Shown here in pieces: positions 45,225-56,907 of a stretch of DNA of 64,000 nt (position 1 is the stretch's first letter; each line of letters starts with the position of its first letter). Below the pieces are notes generated by a model that saw nothing but the letters and a program-made list of their open reading frames with translations, searched no databases and had not been told where the DNA came from. A program made the translations under genes and the position numbers. Source of the DNA: Takakia lepidozioides (lineage: Eukaryota > Streptophyta > Takakiopsida > Takakiales > Takakiaceae); the NCBI GenBank assembly GCA_030704615.1, contig CM060731.1, positions 48,608,001 to 48,672,000 on the forward strand. Reading direction: 5' to 3'.

Positions 45225-46190
45225 ATTGGAACTAATCCTACCTGGAGAGACCACCTTGGCCTAGTCTGAAAGAAGGGGAGCCAACCACCTTGTTAGGTTA
45301 TACTTTTGGAATGAATCTGACAGAAGACCAATGCATGGAACCTACGCTAAAGAAACTTAAGCAGCAGCTGACCTACTGGGGCTCCTGCCATCTATCTATT
45401 GCTGGAAGAGCCTTAGTTGCCAACCAAATCATCTTGGCTAGAATATGGTATTTTGCTTCGACCTGGGGGCCAGACAACAAAATCATCAAAGAAGTCAACA
45501 TCCCTATTGTTTCAGCAACCCCAGTTTGCATCTGCCACTAGTCAGACCTTGCCAAAACCTTCAACCCAAAAGCACCTATGGGGTCATCGCTTCTCTCCTG
45601 GCTCAAGAAAGAAACCTTCATTCTGCTCAAGGGATCGGACATAACCTCCCTTCAGCTCGACCCGACAGAATGTTGCTGGTCTTTCGAGGATGATCTGCTC
45701 CCTCTATTCTCATACTCAACCAAAAAAGGTTACAGAACCATTCTAGGGGCCAAGCCATTGACATCCAAATGGGATGGCAAATGGAACCATCTCAATTTCA
45801 GTCAGGAAAATTGGAGAGCAATCTGGTCTGGGGTTTGGAGCAAATCAAAACCGGCAAAATTGAGTGCATTTCTCTGGCAAATAGCCAATAGGGTGCTTAA
45901 GGTAGGCCAGTACTTGAATTTTGATGAGGCTCTTCTCTGCAAATGTTGCAACACCCAAATCATAGAATCCATAGAACATTGCTTGCTTCACTACCTGGCC
46001 CCAACAGTCATTTGGCTGATGGTCCAATCCTTCTACTGGACATGGGACCAAATGCCGCTGGCAGCTACAACAATCCTTCTCAACTACAATCTAGGGGAAA
46101 AATCAACTGTCTCTGACTGCCCAATCTTTGAAGCTCTTTGAACTTCAGTTCTATGGAATCTATGGAAGGGAAAAAGAAAAAGAAAAAAAT
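45225..46190 (+). pseudogene. LINE RT C-terminus and zinc-binding domain
   Basis: LGYTFGMNLTEDQC, KLKQQLTYWGSCHLSIAGRA and ILARIWYFASTW are the typical thumb-region block; the next frame ends in the zf-RVT type domain, WSGVWSKSKPAKLSAFLWQI then LCKCCNTQIIESIEHCLLHY. At least two frameshifts. Confidence 0.8.
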
Positions 46191-46290
46191 ATGACACCTC
46201 CCGAAGGGAGCGTAACTTATGGTGTTGCTTCACCACAACGGCTACTGCCTCCTATAGAAAGGAAGGTGTGCCTAGGCTGTGAGAATACAT
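46191..46290 (-). repeat. SINE-like repeat at the LINE 3' end
   Basis: Minus strand GGAGGCAGTAGCC, GGTGAAGCAACACCATAAGT and ACGCTCCCTTCGGGAGGTGT match the arms of the fold-back at 34531-34840. Confidence 0.5.
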
Positions 46291-47559
46291 CTCCAACTGC
46301 CATCCTCACTATGGTTTTCTTTGATCTATCTGTTACTGCTAAAAAAGCTTGGGCATTGCTTTGTGCAACGGTCGCAAGGAAGCCAGAGCGTGAGCCCTCT
46401 CTCATCCATGCCTTCCGAGCTACTTGGGGCAAGCATGGGATCATATGCAAAGTGGCCTCACCTGTGTTTGGGCAGACACTATACCCACATGCTGGCAGGG
46501 AAGAAGGGGGAATCTCGTCAGCCTCCCCGGAATTTGAAATATCAGAAGTCAACATTTCAATAGATAGAAACTCCCGTTTCTTCCTGCTGTTGAGGATCTC
46601 TAGCTAATTCTTCTACAATATCCTCTGCCCTCTTCTCTCTCTCTCCTCTCTGCTTCCACTCGTCACTCAGTATCCCTACGGGGTTGCTCATTTCCGTTCT
46701 GTCCGCTATCTTTTTTCATTCCTAGGGCTTAGTCTTGGTCTTGGATATTTTGCTCTAATGATGGGTTTTTTTCGGAGCCCAGTTCATGTCACCAGGTTTT
46801 AATGCTATTTGATGAGGTCTCATGCCTTCGTCGGTTTTTAGTGGACTCCATATAATTCCAAGAGGCCACTCTTGGGTTACTGTTCCAGGGTTATCCAGCA
46901 GGGCCTACCGTGAGCAAAGCTTATGGCAACTCTTAAGGGTTTTAATTTTTTTCCCTTCAAATAATCAAAGCAATAAAGTTTCCCGGGGCACCGTACCCGT
47001 TCTTTAAAAAAATTAAAAAATAAATCATAATTTATCTCTTAAACTTTAAGATAAGAAACTTTCTTATCTTTATCTTTTAAAGTCTATTTCTCCTATATTC
47101 ATGGTAAGAAGTAAGACCCTTTGCTTGGGAGCACTGTTTTTCCCCTGGAAAATGGGTCAGCTAGTTGTACAAAGGAAATTTTATTAAAAAAATTCAAAGT
47201 TTCACCAAAAACCAGGGAGCCACCGTGAGGCACACACCCTAGTCAGTGAAATAAAGAGCCAACACCCCTGAAGAGGGGGAAATCATAGGAATTATGGGGG
47301 TAATTTTATTTTTTTTGCCAAAACAAAGTGCCAATAGTTATAATCAGGAGCCTAATTTTCCCTACGTAGACCTGTAAAAACATGCCACCTGTTATATAGC
47401 GAGTTTCAAACCCTGCCACCTCATTATTCTCGCCACATGGGCGCTGCGTAGAATTTACATGTGCCCATGTGGCAATTCTGAAAAATGAAAAAGAAAACCA
47501 TTGCTTGCGAGGAATTTGGAATCTCACTAGCTAAAAACATTTAGACATCGTGAATCCTA
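46291..47559. other. Gene-free stretch
   Basis: Simple (TC)n near 46640-46660 and A/T-rich runs near 47000. No supported gene. Confidence 0.45.
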
Positions 47560-48295
47560 GGGAAGATATTTAGATTTTAGAGGGTGGGGACGTGGGGACC
47601 CATTGAAAAGGATCCATATACATAGTAATAATAACTACCGTAACTGATCATGCTGCAGCCAACACGTAAGCTTCTATTAAAGTTCAATATTTAAATAGAA
47701 TATAAAGTACTGGTCGAACTCCACTGAGAAGTGCATTGCAGGGACAGAGAAACCCAACAACATTTGTGATAGAAACAGGGAGGTTGAAAAATGCATTGAA
47801 TACCGTCCCTGGACAACCGTTTGGGCGATAATTAATTCAAAATGAAAGTGCCTAATCAATTCTGTGAATTTTTCAGATTTTGGCCTAATTGTTGGGAAAT
47901 TATGGGACCAAAGTGCGGTGCCTAATGCCCAAAAATTCCAGCAAAAAACTTGCAAGCCTCTTCTCATGTTGTTTTAATAAGATAAATTTTTTTTTGAACA
48001 AAAATCAATATAAATATATGCGTGCGGAAATAACTAGCCTACCAGCCTACCACAACTCAAGAGTACCATTATGTAAGAGGCTTCACCATGCACCCGCATA
48101 CCAATTTGAAAACCAGTGTACCCAATGACCAGTAAATAAATGTTTTCTCTTCTCATGTGCCTAATTATAGCATGAAGATGCCTAATTTGAGAAATTGTTT
48201 TCAAAACATGCCTAATTTTCTGATTGATTGATTTTATTATTAGGCGCAAAAATGCGTTGTCCAGGGACGGTACTTAGAACAGTGAGGGGTCCCTG

Positions 48296-48610
48296 GTGGG
48301 TCCTCCTATGTCAGACGGGTGGACTGTTTGTGTGCTGCATGCAGCAGCTCTTCCACTGGGATGTGACCTGCTTCCTACCATGGGGTCCAGTCCAGACTAT
48401 GACTTTGATATTACGCGAAGGCTGTGGAGATCCTGGCATGGTGGGTGTCCCTTAACTGTAAATTATTCATCTCACATGTCCATTCATAAGCGGTTGTGTC
48501 TTGTCCAATTTGGATGCGATGTTGTTTGTTTAATAAACTACAAGCAACTGGGCACGATGGGGAATCTATCTACTTCGCAAGCTGTTCGGATGGAGATCTG
48601 TTTCTTATAG
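48296..48610 (+). other. Conserved ORF segment of the F-box units (unit B copy)
   Basis: MGPPMSDGWTVCVLHAAALP start identical to unit C; diverges after RRLWRSWHGGCP through a short deletion. Confidence 0.35.
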
Positions 48611-49813
48611 TGCATAATGGGTTCTTGAAACCATGATGCAAACTCAAAAAAGACAAAACCTCATTGCCTTCTCCAAATAGAATTGAACTTAAAGTTGTAT
48701 TTGTACATCCAATAATTTAACTCAAGCTAGAACTTAGTCATAGTTTCCTTCACACATCTCTGTAAATGCCACTTTGTAGTTTTTGTGAGAAATGTCTGTA
48801 CATTCATAACATACATATCACAGTCTTCGATTTCCTGTCATAACCAACTAGTTGGAGAAGGAGAGATTCAGTTCTATCACGGTTCACACTCAAGTAGAAT
48901 CAACAAAATATTTACAAAATAGACAACATCCCTGTACGTACATGAAGTATGATCATGTACGATCCTGTACCACTCTCAACCTTGCACAGAGCTTGTCCAC
49001 CCTCCTGGACCACCCAACCACCTCGCCAAGCTGTATCACTGTACACATCAATTCTTGAGATCTCTTATCCTGCAGGCCATTTTCTGAAATTAGTCCGTCT
49101 CTAGTCCCTGGCTACCTGGCACCTTAATCGATCTTCCTCTTCCTTCGTTTTTTCTTGACCAGGTGCCCTCCTTAACTGGTGACCAGCCACCTAAGGCTGG
49201 CAGTTGCCCTCCAAGGCCATCACATGGCACTGCAGCAGGTGTCCCCACCTGTCATTCAACTGAAATCCCATGGCCTTTCCACCCAGTCCCGTTCCAATTA
49301 ATAAGAGTGCTGCCATAACAATACATCTTTTCGCTAAATGTTGGGCACGGTGACATGTATTTGAGCTAAGTTCCAGATCTAACAGTTGACATGATAGTCC
49401 CAAGCTGTCCCTCTTCCAACATCGCTCAACTTTCATGCTTAAGAGACTAATCTACAACGGGTGGACTACTTTTTTAAAATTCTAAAACTCCCTAATTCCC
49501 TGTTGCTCGACCGGTAGGAGGAAGAGTCCTTTCCAGATGGGATCTGGGATCTATGAGCGGTGATTTAACAGGTTATTCATATAAAATTCACTAGAGCAGT
49601 GTAAGGGTTTTTTTCGAATATTAGAGCGAGCTAATTGCTTAAACTGAGCTACAGCTCTTGGATTTTTGTCTCTCCCACAGTTCGATTTGTTAAATGTTTG
49701 CATCTCTTGGCCTTAGGAGTTGGGCTTTGTTCGGTAGTCTCTCCACTTCGTTTCGGCGGATCTTCATCGCCACATGAATGCAGACTCTACAGAGTCTGGC
49801 AAATTATTAGGTG

Positions 49814-50182
49814 TTGCCGAACTCTATCCTCATGATGGTAGTGGCTAGATTGCCGCTGAAGCGGATTTTTCAGTTCCGAAGTATGTCAAGGATATGAAGC
49901 CAAATTATCGCTACCTTGGAGTTTATGGACTACTACAAGCTTGTGGTGGGCAGCCATGCACAGCAGCGGGTCATTGGGGTTATTCGGATCATCGAGACCA
50001 AGCTGGTTTTCGCATTAATGAGTCTAAAGATTCAAGATTTGGAGGAGTGGAATTTGGGGAGAATCATAACGACCCTTCCATCTATATATTCGAGGAGGTT
50101 CGAACTATATCAGACATGGAGGTTGCAGGAACCTGTGAAGGTTATCGATTGCCATTGCCCCAAGCGGCAACGCCTCATGTAG
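49814..50182 (+). pseudogene. F-box protein, unit B (nonsense and frameshift)
   Basis: The F-box block is readable, but the Trp codon of SRIW is TGA (near 49891-49893), and a two-base insertion near 50082 shifts the frame relative to unit C. Text MEFMDYYKLVVGSHAQQRVI and CPKRQRLM is recognisable. Confidence 0.6.
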
Positions 50183-50574
50183 CAGTGACGGTCATCCTAA
50201 TGGGTACCTGCAGTTCAACGCAGAAGCAAGTGAGTCTTTTTCTGGACAGATCAGTGATAAAAGTATTTTCATGTTTATAGCTGTCCATGAAATCTTATAG
50301 TTCTGGTTACAGTCTTTTCGAGAAAATAAGTGTAGCCCATGAGTTAGTTAGTGTTGTTATGTTAATAGGTCTGATAAGTGACGTCAGAAGAGACCGTACA
50401 AGTTCTAACTAGTACAGAATATATATAGACACTGTAATCTTGAAAATTTTAAATGGTCTAAGAGAGGGATGCCTAAATCCACTGACGTTCCTCATTAGAG
50501 TTAATAAAGTACTCAATTCTTAAGGTACCAGTCTCATACCACTATCAGAGCTGAGGTAGGAATCCTGCATACTA

Positions 50575-50915
50575 TGTGAAGTCGAGGAAAAATCAGGAGT
50601 CACGATTCCCGATTACTTTCAGAGCGTTTCTATGGCACAAATTGGAAAATCTGCATGGAGATATTAGCTGTGCTGTAACAGTTGGAGAAAGATCTCTGGA
50701 CTGTATAGTTAATGGATCTAACGTCAGCAAGACCACCTGGACAATCTCTTGGGGATAAGATGGACACATATGTGCCAGCATATATCCTCCTCAATCTAAA
50801 AGAACTCTTGACCATACCTAGAGCATGTTACTCAAAGCGAAAACAACCGGAGGAAGCATGGGATGTACTTCTGTGCATGGACTATTTGCTACTAAAAATG
50901 AAACAACTAAATTAA
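50575..50915 (+). pseudogene. Unrecognised small ORF, unit B copy
   Basis: FRAFLWHKLENLHGDISCAV then shifts frame near SNVSKTTW before resuming GQSLGDKMDTYVPAYILLNL to LLLKMKQLN. Homologue of 22973-23290. Confidence 0.45.
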
Positions 50916-51739
50916 GGTAGATTTACAAGTACATAATTTGGACAGTATTTCTGTGCACTAAAAAATGACATCCTGTCACTTCGCATGTAAATGCGGTTTA
51001 AATCGCTGCTGGCATGAGGAGGATCACCAGACTTCAATGATGCAGACAGTGGAGATAATGTTTTATAATTACAGTCCAAACAGGGCTTTCCCAGATATCT
51101 CTAAGTTCACATAACGCTAGCTTCGGAGATCTAGTACCGGGTTTAATTCTCCTCAGACGGAAAGCAGACGACACAGTATATTATGCAAAACAAGCATATA
51201 TATATTTGTGATTAGTCTATAGATTGGGCACCTTATTCCCTGAGGAAACGAGGGACCTTCACACCAGAAAAAGAAGAACTTAAGAGAAGATTAGAGAAGA
51301 TTTTGAAATGGTACAGAAGTCCATTGATACTATTTAGGAATTCAAGCTCAACAGAACAGACAAGCCAGCAAAGAAACTCATCTCCACCAACACGAATACT
51401 TTATGTGGAAAATGTTAAACATGTTAGCACAGTGGAAGTTGAGATGAAGCTAATTCACATCACTTTTTGAGGAACAACAACAGAAGCTGAAGTTGAAAAG
51501 ATGAAGACTGAAATTACCTTCTGTACTTAGGTTGTCTCGTATTGCGCTGCAGCAATCCACATTGAGGACTGAACGTCAGCAGTGCTGGAGTGAGGCTGGA
51601 ATGGATGAGTGTCAGTGCTACATGAGACGTGGCTTGCTTGTGCTGAGCAATGGTAATAGATGAGGCGTGGCTGCTTATACTGCGCAACGGTAATAGATAA
51701 CCTGACTGTTGGAGAACCTTTATCTCTCATACAATTTTG

Positions 51740-52060
51740 TATCAGAGATAGAGGTTGGAACCTCCGACACGCAATACTACCATAGCACAGCATGATTTCC
51801 ACGGTGAGAAAGCCATACCTTCCACTCCCCCAAGAGAATCTTCCTCACGTTAATGCAAAAAAGATCCAAGGGCCTCTCTCCTAAATCCAGTGCCCACTGC
51901 TGTGCATGCTTCTTACAAGACTATAGTAGTCCACAAGTTCAAAGGTGGAGATAATTTGGCTTCACAGTATCCTTGAGATGCCAGGAACTGGAAATTCAGC
52001 TCATCAGCAATCTGGCCACTACAATCACCAGGATACAGTTAGGCAATAGCCGAGAGAGAG
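51740..52060 (-). pseudogene. F-box-related remnant (unit B, right end)
   Basis: Inverted copy of 21790-22100; minus strand keeps HAQQWALDLGERPLD and EILLGEWKVWLSH with stops between. Confidence 0.45.
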
Positions 52061-52919
52061 AGAGAAGACTCCGGTCAAGGGACCGGGCGTAACTAAGAGC
52101 CACTTCGCCTTTCTACGATAGCGGCAATAGCCGATAGTAAGTTCAGAGAGACTCAAGTGTCTAAGAGAAGATGGCGCTCCCCTGGCCTCACCTGCATATA
52201 TATATGGAGCTCTGGGTGACCTCAAAGATATCTTGGCTTGTGACTTGTATGGTGGGGAGCTAGTTCCGCGTAAGAAATAATAAAATACTGAATCGATATC
52301 AACGTCATTGTCATGCGTTAGATTATTGCAGTCACCTTCTGTGTAGTGCAGTTGTGTCGCCTCCTGCTCATGTATATCACGATCTGCAGATTCTTGCTGT
52401 CCAGAATCTTCTAGAACCTGTTTCACACTGAGCCGCAATTTGTCCCTGAATTCCAGCTCGATGAAACCCTGACTAATGTAAACTCTTGTTCATTGAAGGA
52501 TTTGGTATTTATGCACTATCTGTTTCTGTGATATTACCTTGACATCTCCTATGTTGTCATGGTTGTTGAGAATTTACACTGGCATAGTGTTATTCAAGTA
52601 GATTAATCTCAGGATTAGTGTTAGTGTTTACTCCATGATATATGTCCAGGCTGTCCAAGTACATGACTTAGCTAGTGACACTTGTCTTTCACTTGGACCA
52701 CCTATTTTGAACGGGAATTTTTCCCACCATGCTCCGCTGGTGGGATCTACATAGTCTGTAGATTAGCGTAGTGATGTTGTCTTCTTGTTGAACATGTAAT
52801 GCACTAGTGTGCTTCTACGACTGATCTTAAGCAAAAGACAAAGCTCCTGCATATGAGTGCATTCTTTGTTAATCATTTTTGTAGCATTTCAACAGGTTAT
52901 GGGCCCACTCCTCGCAAGT

Positions 52920-53580
52920 CGTTGCGGGGTAGAGTTTGTGTTTTCTGACAAGGAAGCGTGGGATGACAAAGATAGCATAGCTAGCATGTATATAGTGCAA
53001 GCGGTTGATAAAAAACATCTACAGCAACTAGTTAGCTACAATTCTTCGATTGAAATGTGGTCAAAGTTGATCGCAATACACGAGCAGAATGCCGGCGAGA
53101 ACGTGCATGTACTCCAAAGCAAGTTGTATCATCTCCACATGGAGGAGGGTGATAGCATAGCAAGTTATTTTAGTAACATTGAGATGATGGTGAGACAGCT
53201 CGCAGATCTAGGAGAGAAAATTCCAGAGTCAGCAGTGATGGTGAAAATAGTATGTACCCTGCCCCCTAGCTATGAAAATGTTCTTGATGCCTAGGACAGC
53301 GTTCCAATGGCTGAAAAGACATTAAACAATCTGCAAGCAAGATTGCTCAAGAAGGAGGCCATGAGAAAAACAAGAGGAGGAAATGATCATGCTATTGATA
53401 AGGCTTTCTTTACAAGGAACTTGGAGGCAAGAGTGCTACCTCTAGCAGTGGGGGCATGTGGACAAGGGAACAGAAGAAAGAAAGAGCAGAGAGGATTGTC
53501 GAATTGAAGAAGAGAATTCGTTGCAATAAGTGTCATCTGCTGGGACATTGGGAAAAAGATTCTGAATGTCCATTAAATGG
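52920..53580 (+). pseudogene. Copia gag (UBN2-type) with CCHC knuckle
   Basis: AWDDKDSIASMYIVQAVDKK, MWSKLIAIHEQNAGENVHVL and MVKIVCTLPPSYENVLDA are typical copia gag blocks; a stop at 53292 and a shift follow. The knuckle CNKCHLLGHWEKDSEC lies near 53530-53577. Confidence 0.8.
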
Positions 53581-53620
53581 TGCAGCAAACACTGAGAAAT
53601 GATCTGTCGGTATAGCAAAT

Positions 53621-54421
53621 ATGACAGAAATCCTGAAGATAAGCGATGTCTATGCTACAGAGAGCGTATTCATAGAAGCAGTGGGAGGAGTCTCTCAAAT
53701 GAGTGGTGCATATGTGACAAACAATGTTGCCAAACAAAGTACACATCTCGAAGATGATGCATGGTATTATGACAGTGCTGCTTCTGAGCACATGACGTAC
53801 AAAAGGTTTTGGTTCAAAAATCTCAGAAAGATTGAAGATAAGCGCTGGGGTGTACAAGTTGCTACAAATCTTGTAGTATGGGCTGAAGGCATCGGAGACA
53901 TTGAAGTTCTCTCACTGGTGAATGATGGTGAGTGGAGGAAAGGAACTATTAAAAATGTTCTTTACATCCCAGACCTCAGGAGAAACATCTTTTCACTAGC
54001 AAAAGCAGTTGATAAAGACATGATTGCTCTTCTCAACAAAACTACTTTTAAGCTTTTTGCAAATGAAGGACATGGAGCGCTTGTCTTGGAAGGACTCAGG
54101 GAAGGAAATCTCTGGAAACTACGAGTCAAAGTAGTAGTTCCAAACAGTGAAGCAGATCTGGCTATGGAGACTGAAGCAAATCTGGCTGTGGCGAGAAGAG
54201 GAGTTTCTTTGAAGGTTTGGCATGACCGCCTGGGACATATCAGTGAAGGGATGACTAAAGAAATCGCAAAATCACAAGTAGTGGGAGGTATGCTGATAAG
54301 TGATCCAGAGTCTCAACTTCCTTTCTGCGAAGGTTGTGCGTTAGGAAAGGTTCATCGCCAACCATTTCCGGTAAACCAAACCAGAAAAATCTCAGGTACC
54401 GGGAGAGTTTTATCATGCTAA
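53621..54421 (+). pseudogene. Copia protease and GAG-pre-integrase domain
   Basis: Protease motif WYYDSAASEHM: Gly of the DSGAS motif is Ala. Then LYIPDLRRNIFSLAKAV, and the pre-integrase zinc site WHDRLGHISEGM...FCEGCALGKVHR. Frame ends by a shift at the start of integrase. Confidence 0.8.
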
Positions 54422-54429
54422 CGTGCCAC

Positions 54430-55152
54430 GATGAATCTCAATTCTCTAGGAGGAGCAAGGCACTTCGTACTCTTCAAAGATGATCATAGCAGTTACAGAG
54501 TGCTATATTGTGTGAAGCACAAGAGTAAAGTGAATCTTTCAAGCAGCTGATTACAGAGTCTAAGAGAGAGACTGGAAATGACATAAAGAAGCTACGAAGT
54601 GATAGAGGCGGAGAGTTTATGTCAAACAAACTCAAAGCACTTCTGGAAGAGCATGGGATACGACAGGAACTCACTGCTCCTTACACACCAGAGCAAAATG
54701 GTGTAGTAGAAAGGGACAATAGAACAATTGTGGAGAATGTGAGATGTATAATGCTTTCAGAAAATGTAGACCCTAAGCTTTGGGCAGAAGCTGTTCATAC
54801 TGCAGTGTATGTGCTGAATCGCACAGGAACAAGAATTCTTGATAACATGACTCCACTTGAGGCATGGTGCGAAGAGAAGCCAGATATTGGCCATATGAGG
54901 GTATTTGGGAGCATTTGCTATACTCATGTTCCAAAAGAATTGAGACAGAAGCTAGATCCCAAGAGTCGAAAGTGTATCTTTCTTGGATATAGCAAAGAGT
55001 CAAAGGAGTATCGACTATGGGACATTGAACACAAGAAGATTGTAGTTACTAGAGATGTGACGAAATGTCAATCCCAGAGGTACTACATGAACAAGAGTCT
55101 GCTGCTGAAGGATCAAGTGTTATTATACCAGAGATTCATGGTGGTCATGTGA
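54430..55152 (+). pseudogene. Copia integrase
   Basis: KKLRSDRGGEFMS with one catalytic Asp, TAPYTPEQNGVVERDNRTIV with the catalytic Glu, then LWAEAVHTAVYVLNRT and the conserved KCIFLGYSKESKEYRLWD. The first part before 54619 is frameshifted. Confidence 0.85.
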
Positions 55153-55204
55153 TAATGTGTGAAGAGCATGGTGAGCATGACGAGCATGATGAATATGTTC
55201 TTCC

Positions 55205-56322
55205 TTGCAAGCACCGATGGTACCTATACATGGACTTGAGGTAGTCTTGGAAGGTGTCGAAGAACGTACAGAAGCTGCGTGTACAGAAGTTGAATGTCGA
55301 CCTCGAAATCCACCACAAAGATATGGTGACTGGATCAACAATCACCCATCCTTCGCAGGAATGACAAATTTTGTTCCACTTCCTGATGAACCAATGACTT
55401 ACCAGGGAGCCATGATGTATCCGGAGAGGAAGAAATGGCAAGCCGCCATGAATGATGAATTCCAGTCACTGCTCAAGAATTCTACTTGGAAATTGGAAAA
55501 CCTACCGGAAGGAAGAGTTGCTATCAAGTGCAAGTAGGTATTTAAAATCAAATCCAAGTCAGATGGAACTGTTGATAAGTTCAAGGCTCGTGTTGTGGCA
55601 AAGGGATATTCACAATAGTATGGGGTGGATTACGATGAGACTTTTGCCCCCGTGGCAAAGTACGATTCCATCAGGACCCTGCTGTCCATAATAGCAGCAG
55701 ATGATTTGGAAGTAGTGCAGTTCGACATAAAGACTGCTTTCTTGCATGGAGATCTGAACGAGGAGATATTCATGGAACAACCTGAAGGATTCTTGGTACT
55801 TGGCCAGGAAACTAAAGTGTGCAGGTTACTTAAGAGTTTGTATGGGTTAAAGCAAGCATCTCGAGCGTGGAATGCGAAGTTCGACAATTTCCTGGTGAAA
55901 TATAGATTACAGGCAAGTTCTGCCGATTCATGCATCTACTATCGTCCCAATCTTCCTAAGCTTGTCACAGCAATATTTGTAGATGATGGGCTGGGGAGTG
56001 CAGTAGACAAAAATGAACTCATAGACATGGTTGATTATTTGAACCAAGTTTTTGAGGTAACAACAGGAGATGCAGATTGTTACGTTGGGCTTCACATCAC
56101 ACACAACAGGGAACTGAGGATGATCTACATCGATCAACTACACTACATTCTAAAGATTTTAGCCAAGTTCGGCTTTACAGATGCACATCCTGTATCAACA
56201 CCGGCTGACCCTAATGTGCACTTACAGTTTCCCCGAGACAACGATACTGCAGAGAGAGAAGAAGATTTTCCCTATCAAGCTGCAGTTGGTAGCCTGATGT
56301 TTGCTATGCTTGGATCGAGGCC
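55205..56322 (+). pseudogene. Copia reverse transcriptase
   Basis: WQAAMNDEFQSLLKNSTWKL, FKARVVAKGYSQ, YDETFAPVAKYDSIRTLLSI, VVQFDIKTAFLHGDLNEEIF, SLYGLKQASRAW and the catalytic IFVDDGLGSA (family LYVDDML). In-frame stops at 55535-55537 and 55616-55618. Reading stops matching copia after FPYQAAVGSLMFAML. Confidence 0.88.
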
Positions 56323-56324
56323 TG

Positions 56325-56440
56325 GGGGTGAAGCGCAACAACATCACGTTTTTGTGCGTTTGCAATGCTTATGCAAGCCTGGCAGCCCTGGAAAAGGGCA
56401 AAGAGGTGCATGGTGACATCATCAAAAGCACATATCCTTG
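56325..56440 (+). pseudogene. Fragment of a PPR protein gene fused to copia RT
   Basis: NNITFLCVCNAYASLAALEK then GKEVHGDIIKS is the hallmark helix pair of plant PLS-class pentatricopeptide repeats (family text ACASLAALExGKxVH). PPR proteins edit or process organelle RNA. Only about one repeat remains, in a different frame from the copia RT that precedes it. Confidence 0.75.
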
Positions 56441-56907
56441 TTCACACCATCTGCCCGGCTGGGGTCGGAATGCAACAAGTCCTCCACGCATCTGTTCGTC
56501 TCATGCATCAGATTAACTGGCAGGTATGCAAACAGGCAGGGACCAACCAACAGGAAATTAGCTAACGCATGCTTGAGCATGGAATTGCCCTCTGGCGTTC
56601 CAACAAGTTGAACCATGATATCATGCAACAGTGTGTTTGTCGATGAAGAAACTGCATCAGTGCTACTGGCATATGACATCCAGATAGTCCTCAACACCTA
56701 CAAAATCAGCGGGCATTTCATAGGGGACCCTGCCTTGCGGTACGATGTAAAGACTTCTCGTAAGAGCTTCGATTTGTCATCCGAGTGTTTGAAGAAAGTA
56801 GGTAGGGTAGCATGCACATTTCCCTTATGAACAATGGTGTAAAGAGGGGACCAACCCCACTGATGCGCTTCATTTTCACAATGCCAATTGGCATCCCAGG
56901 CAGCCAA
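56422..56907 (-). pseudogene. Unrecognised minus-strand coding relic
   Basis: Two frames in line, separated by one in-frame TAG (56700-56698): the first has YTIVHKGNVHATLPTFFKHS and LLREVFTSYRKAGSPMKCPL, the second MLRTIWMSYASSTDAVSSST and GNSMLKHALANFLLVGPCLF. Leucine-rich helical text could be from a HEAT/ARM-type host protein, but I cannot name it. It ends at the gypsy-1 junction near 56908. Confidence 0.35.

Larger units (their letters stand above)
41829..46190 (+). mobile_element. L1-like LINE with inverted middle and nested CACTA insertion
   Basis: Plus-strand endonuclease and RT start (41829-43370), minus-strand RT middle (45190-43375) and plus-strand RT end plus zinc-binding domain (45225-46190). 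The 3' end is A-rich (AAAAAGAAAAAGAAAAAAAT, to about 46190). Turning the middle block round restores the domain order, so it is an inversion in place. Many frameshifts and stops; clearly dead. Confidence 0.85.
47560..52470. repeat. F-box unit B (inverted copy)
   Basis: Reverse-oriented counterpart of unit A (21480-25870) and, in its left part, of unit C to 29900. Block order is fully mirrored. Confidence 0.8.
52890..56322 (+). mobile_element. Ty1/copia retrotransposon, decayed, 3' end missing
   Basis: Starts at the junction CAACAGGTTATGGGCCCA (LTR end plus presumed primer-site region), then gag, protease, integrase, RT in copia order (IN before RT). The gag N-terminus is deleted just after the junction. 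The RT frame breaks at 56322 where PPR sequence begins, so RNase H and the 3' LTR are missing. Confidence 0.85.
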
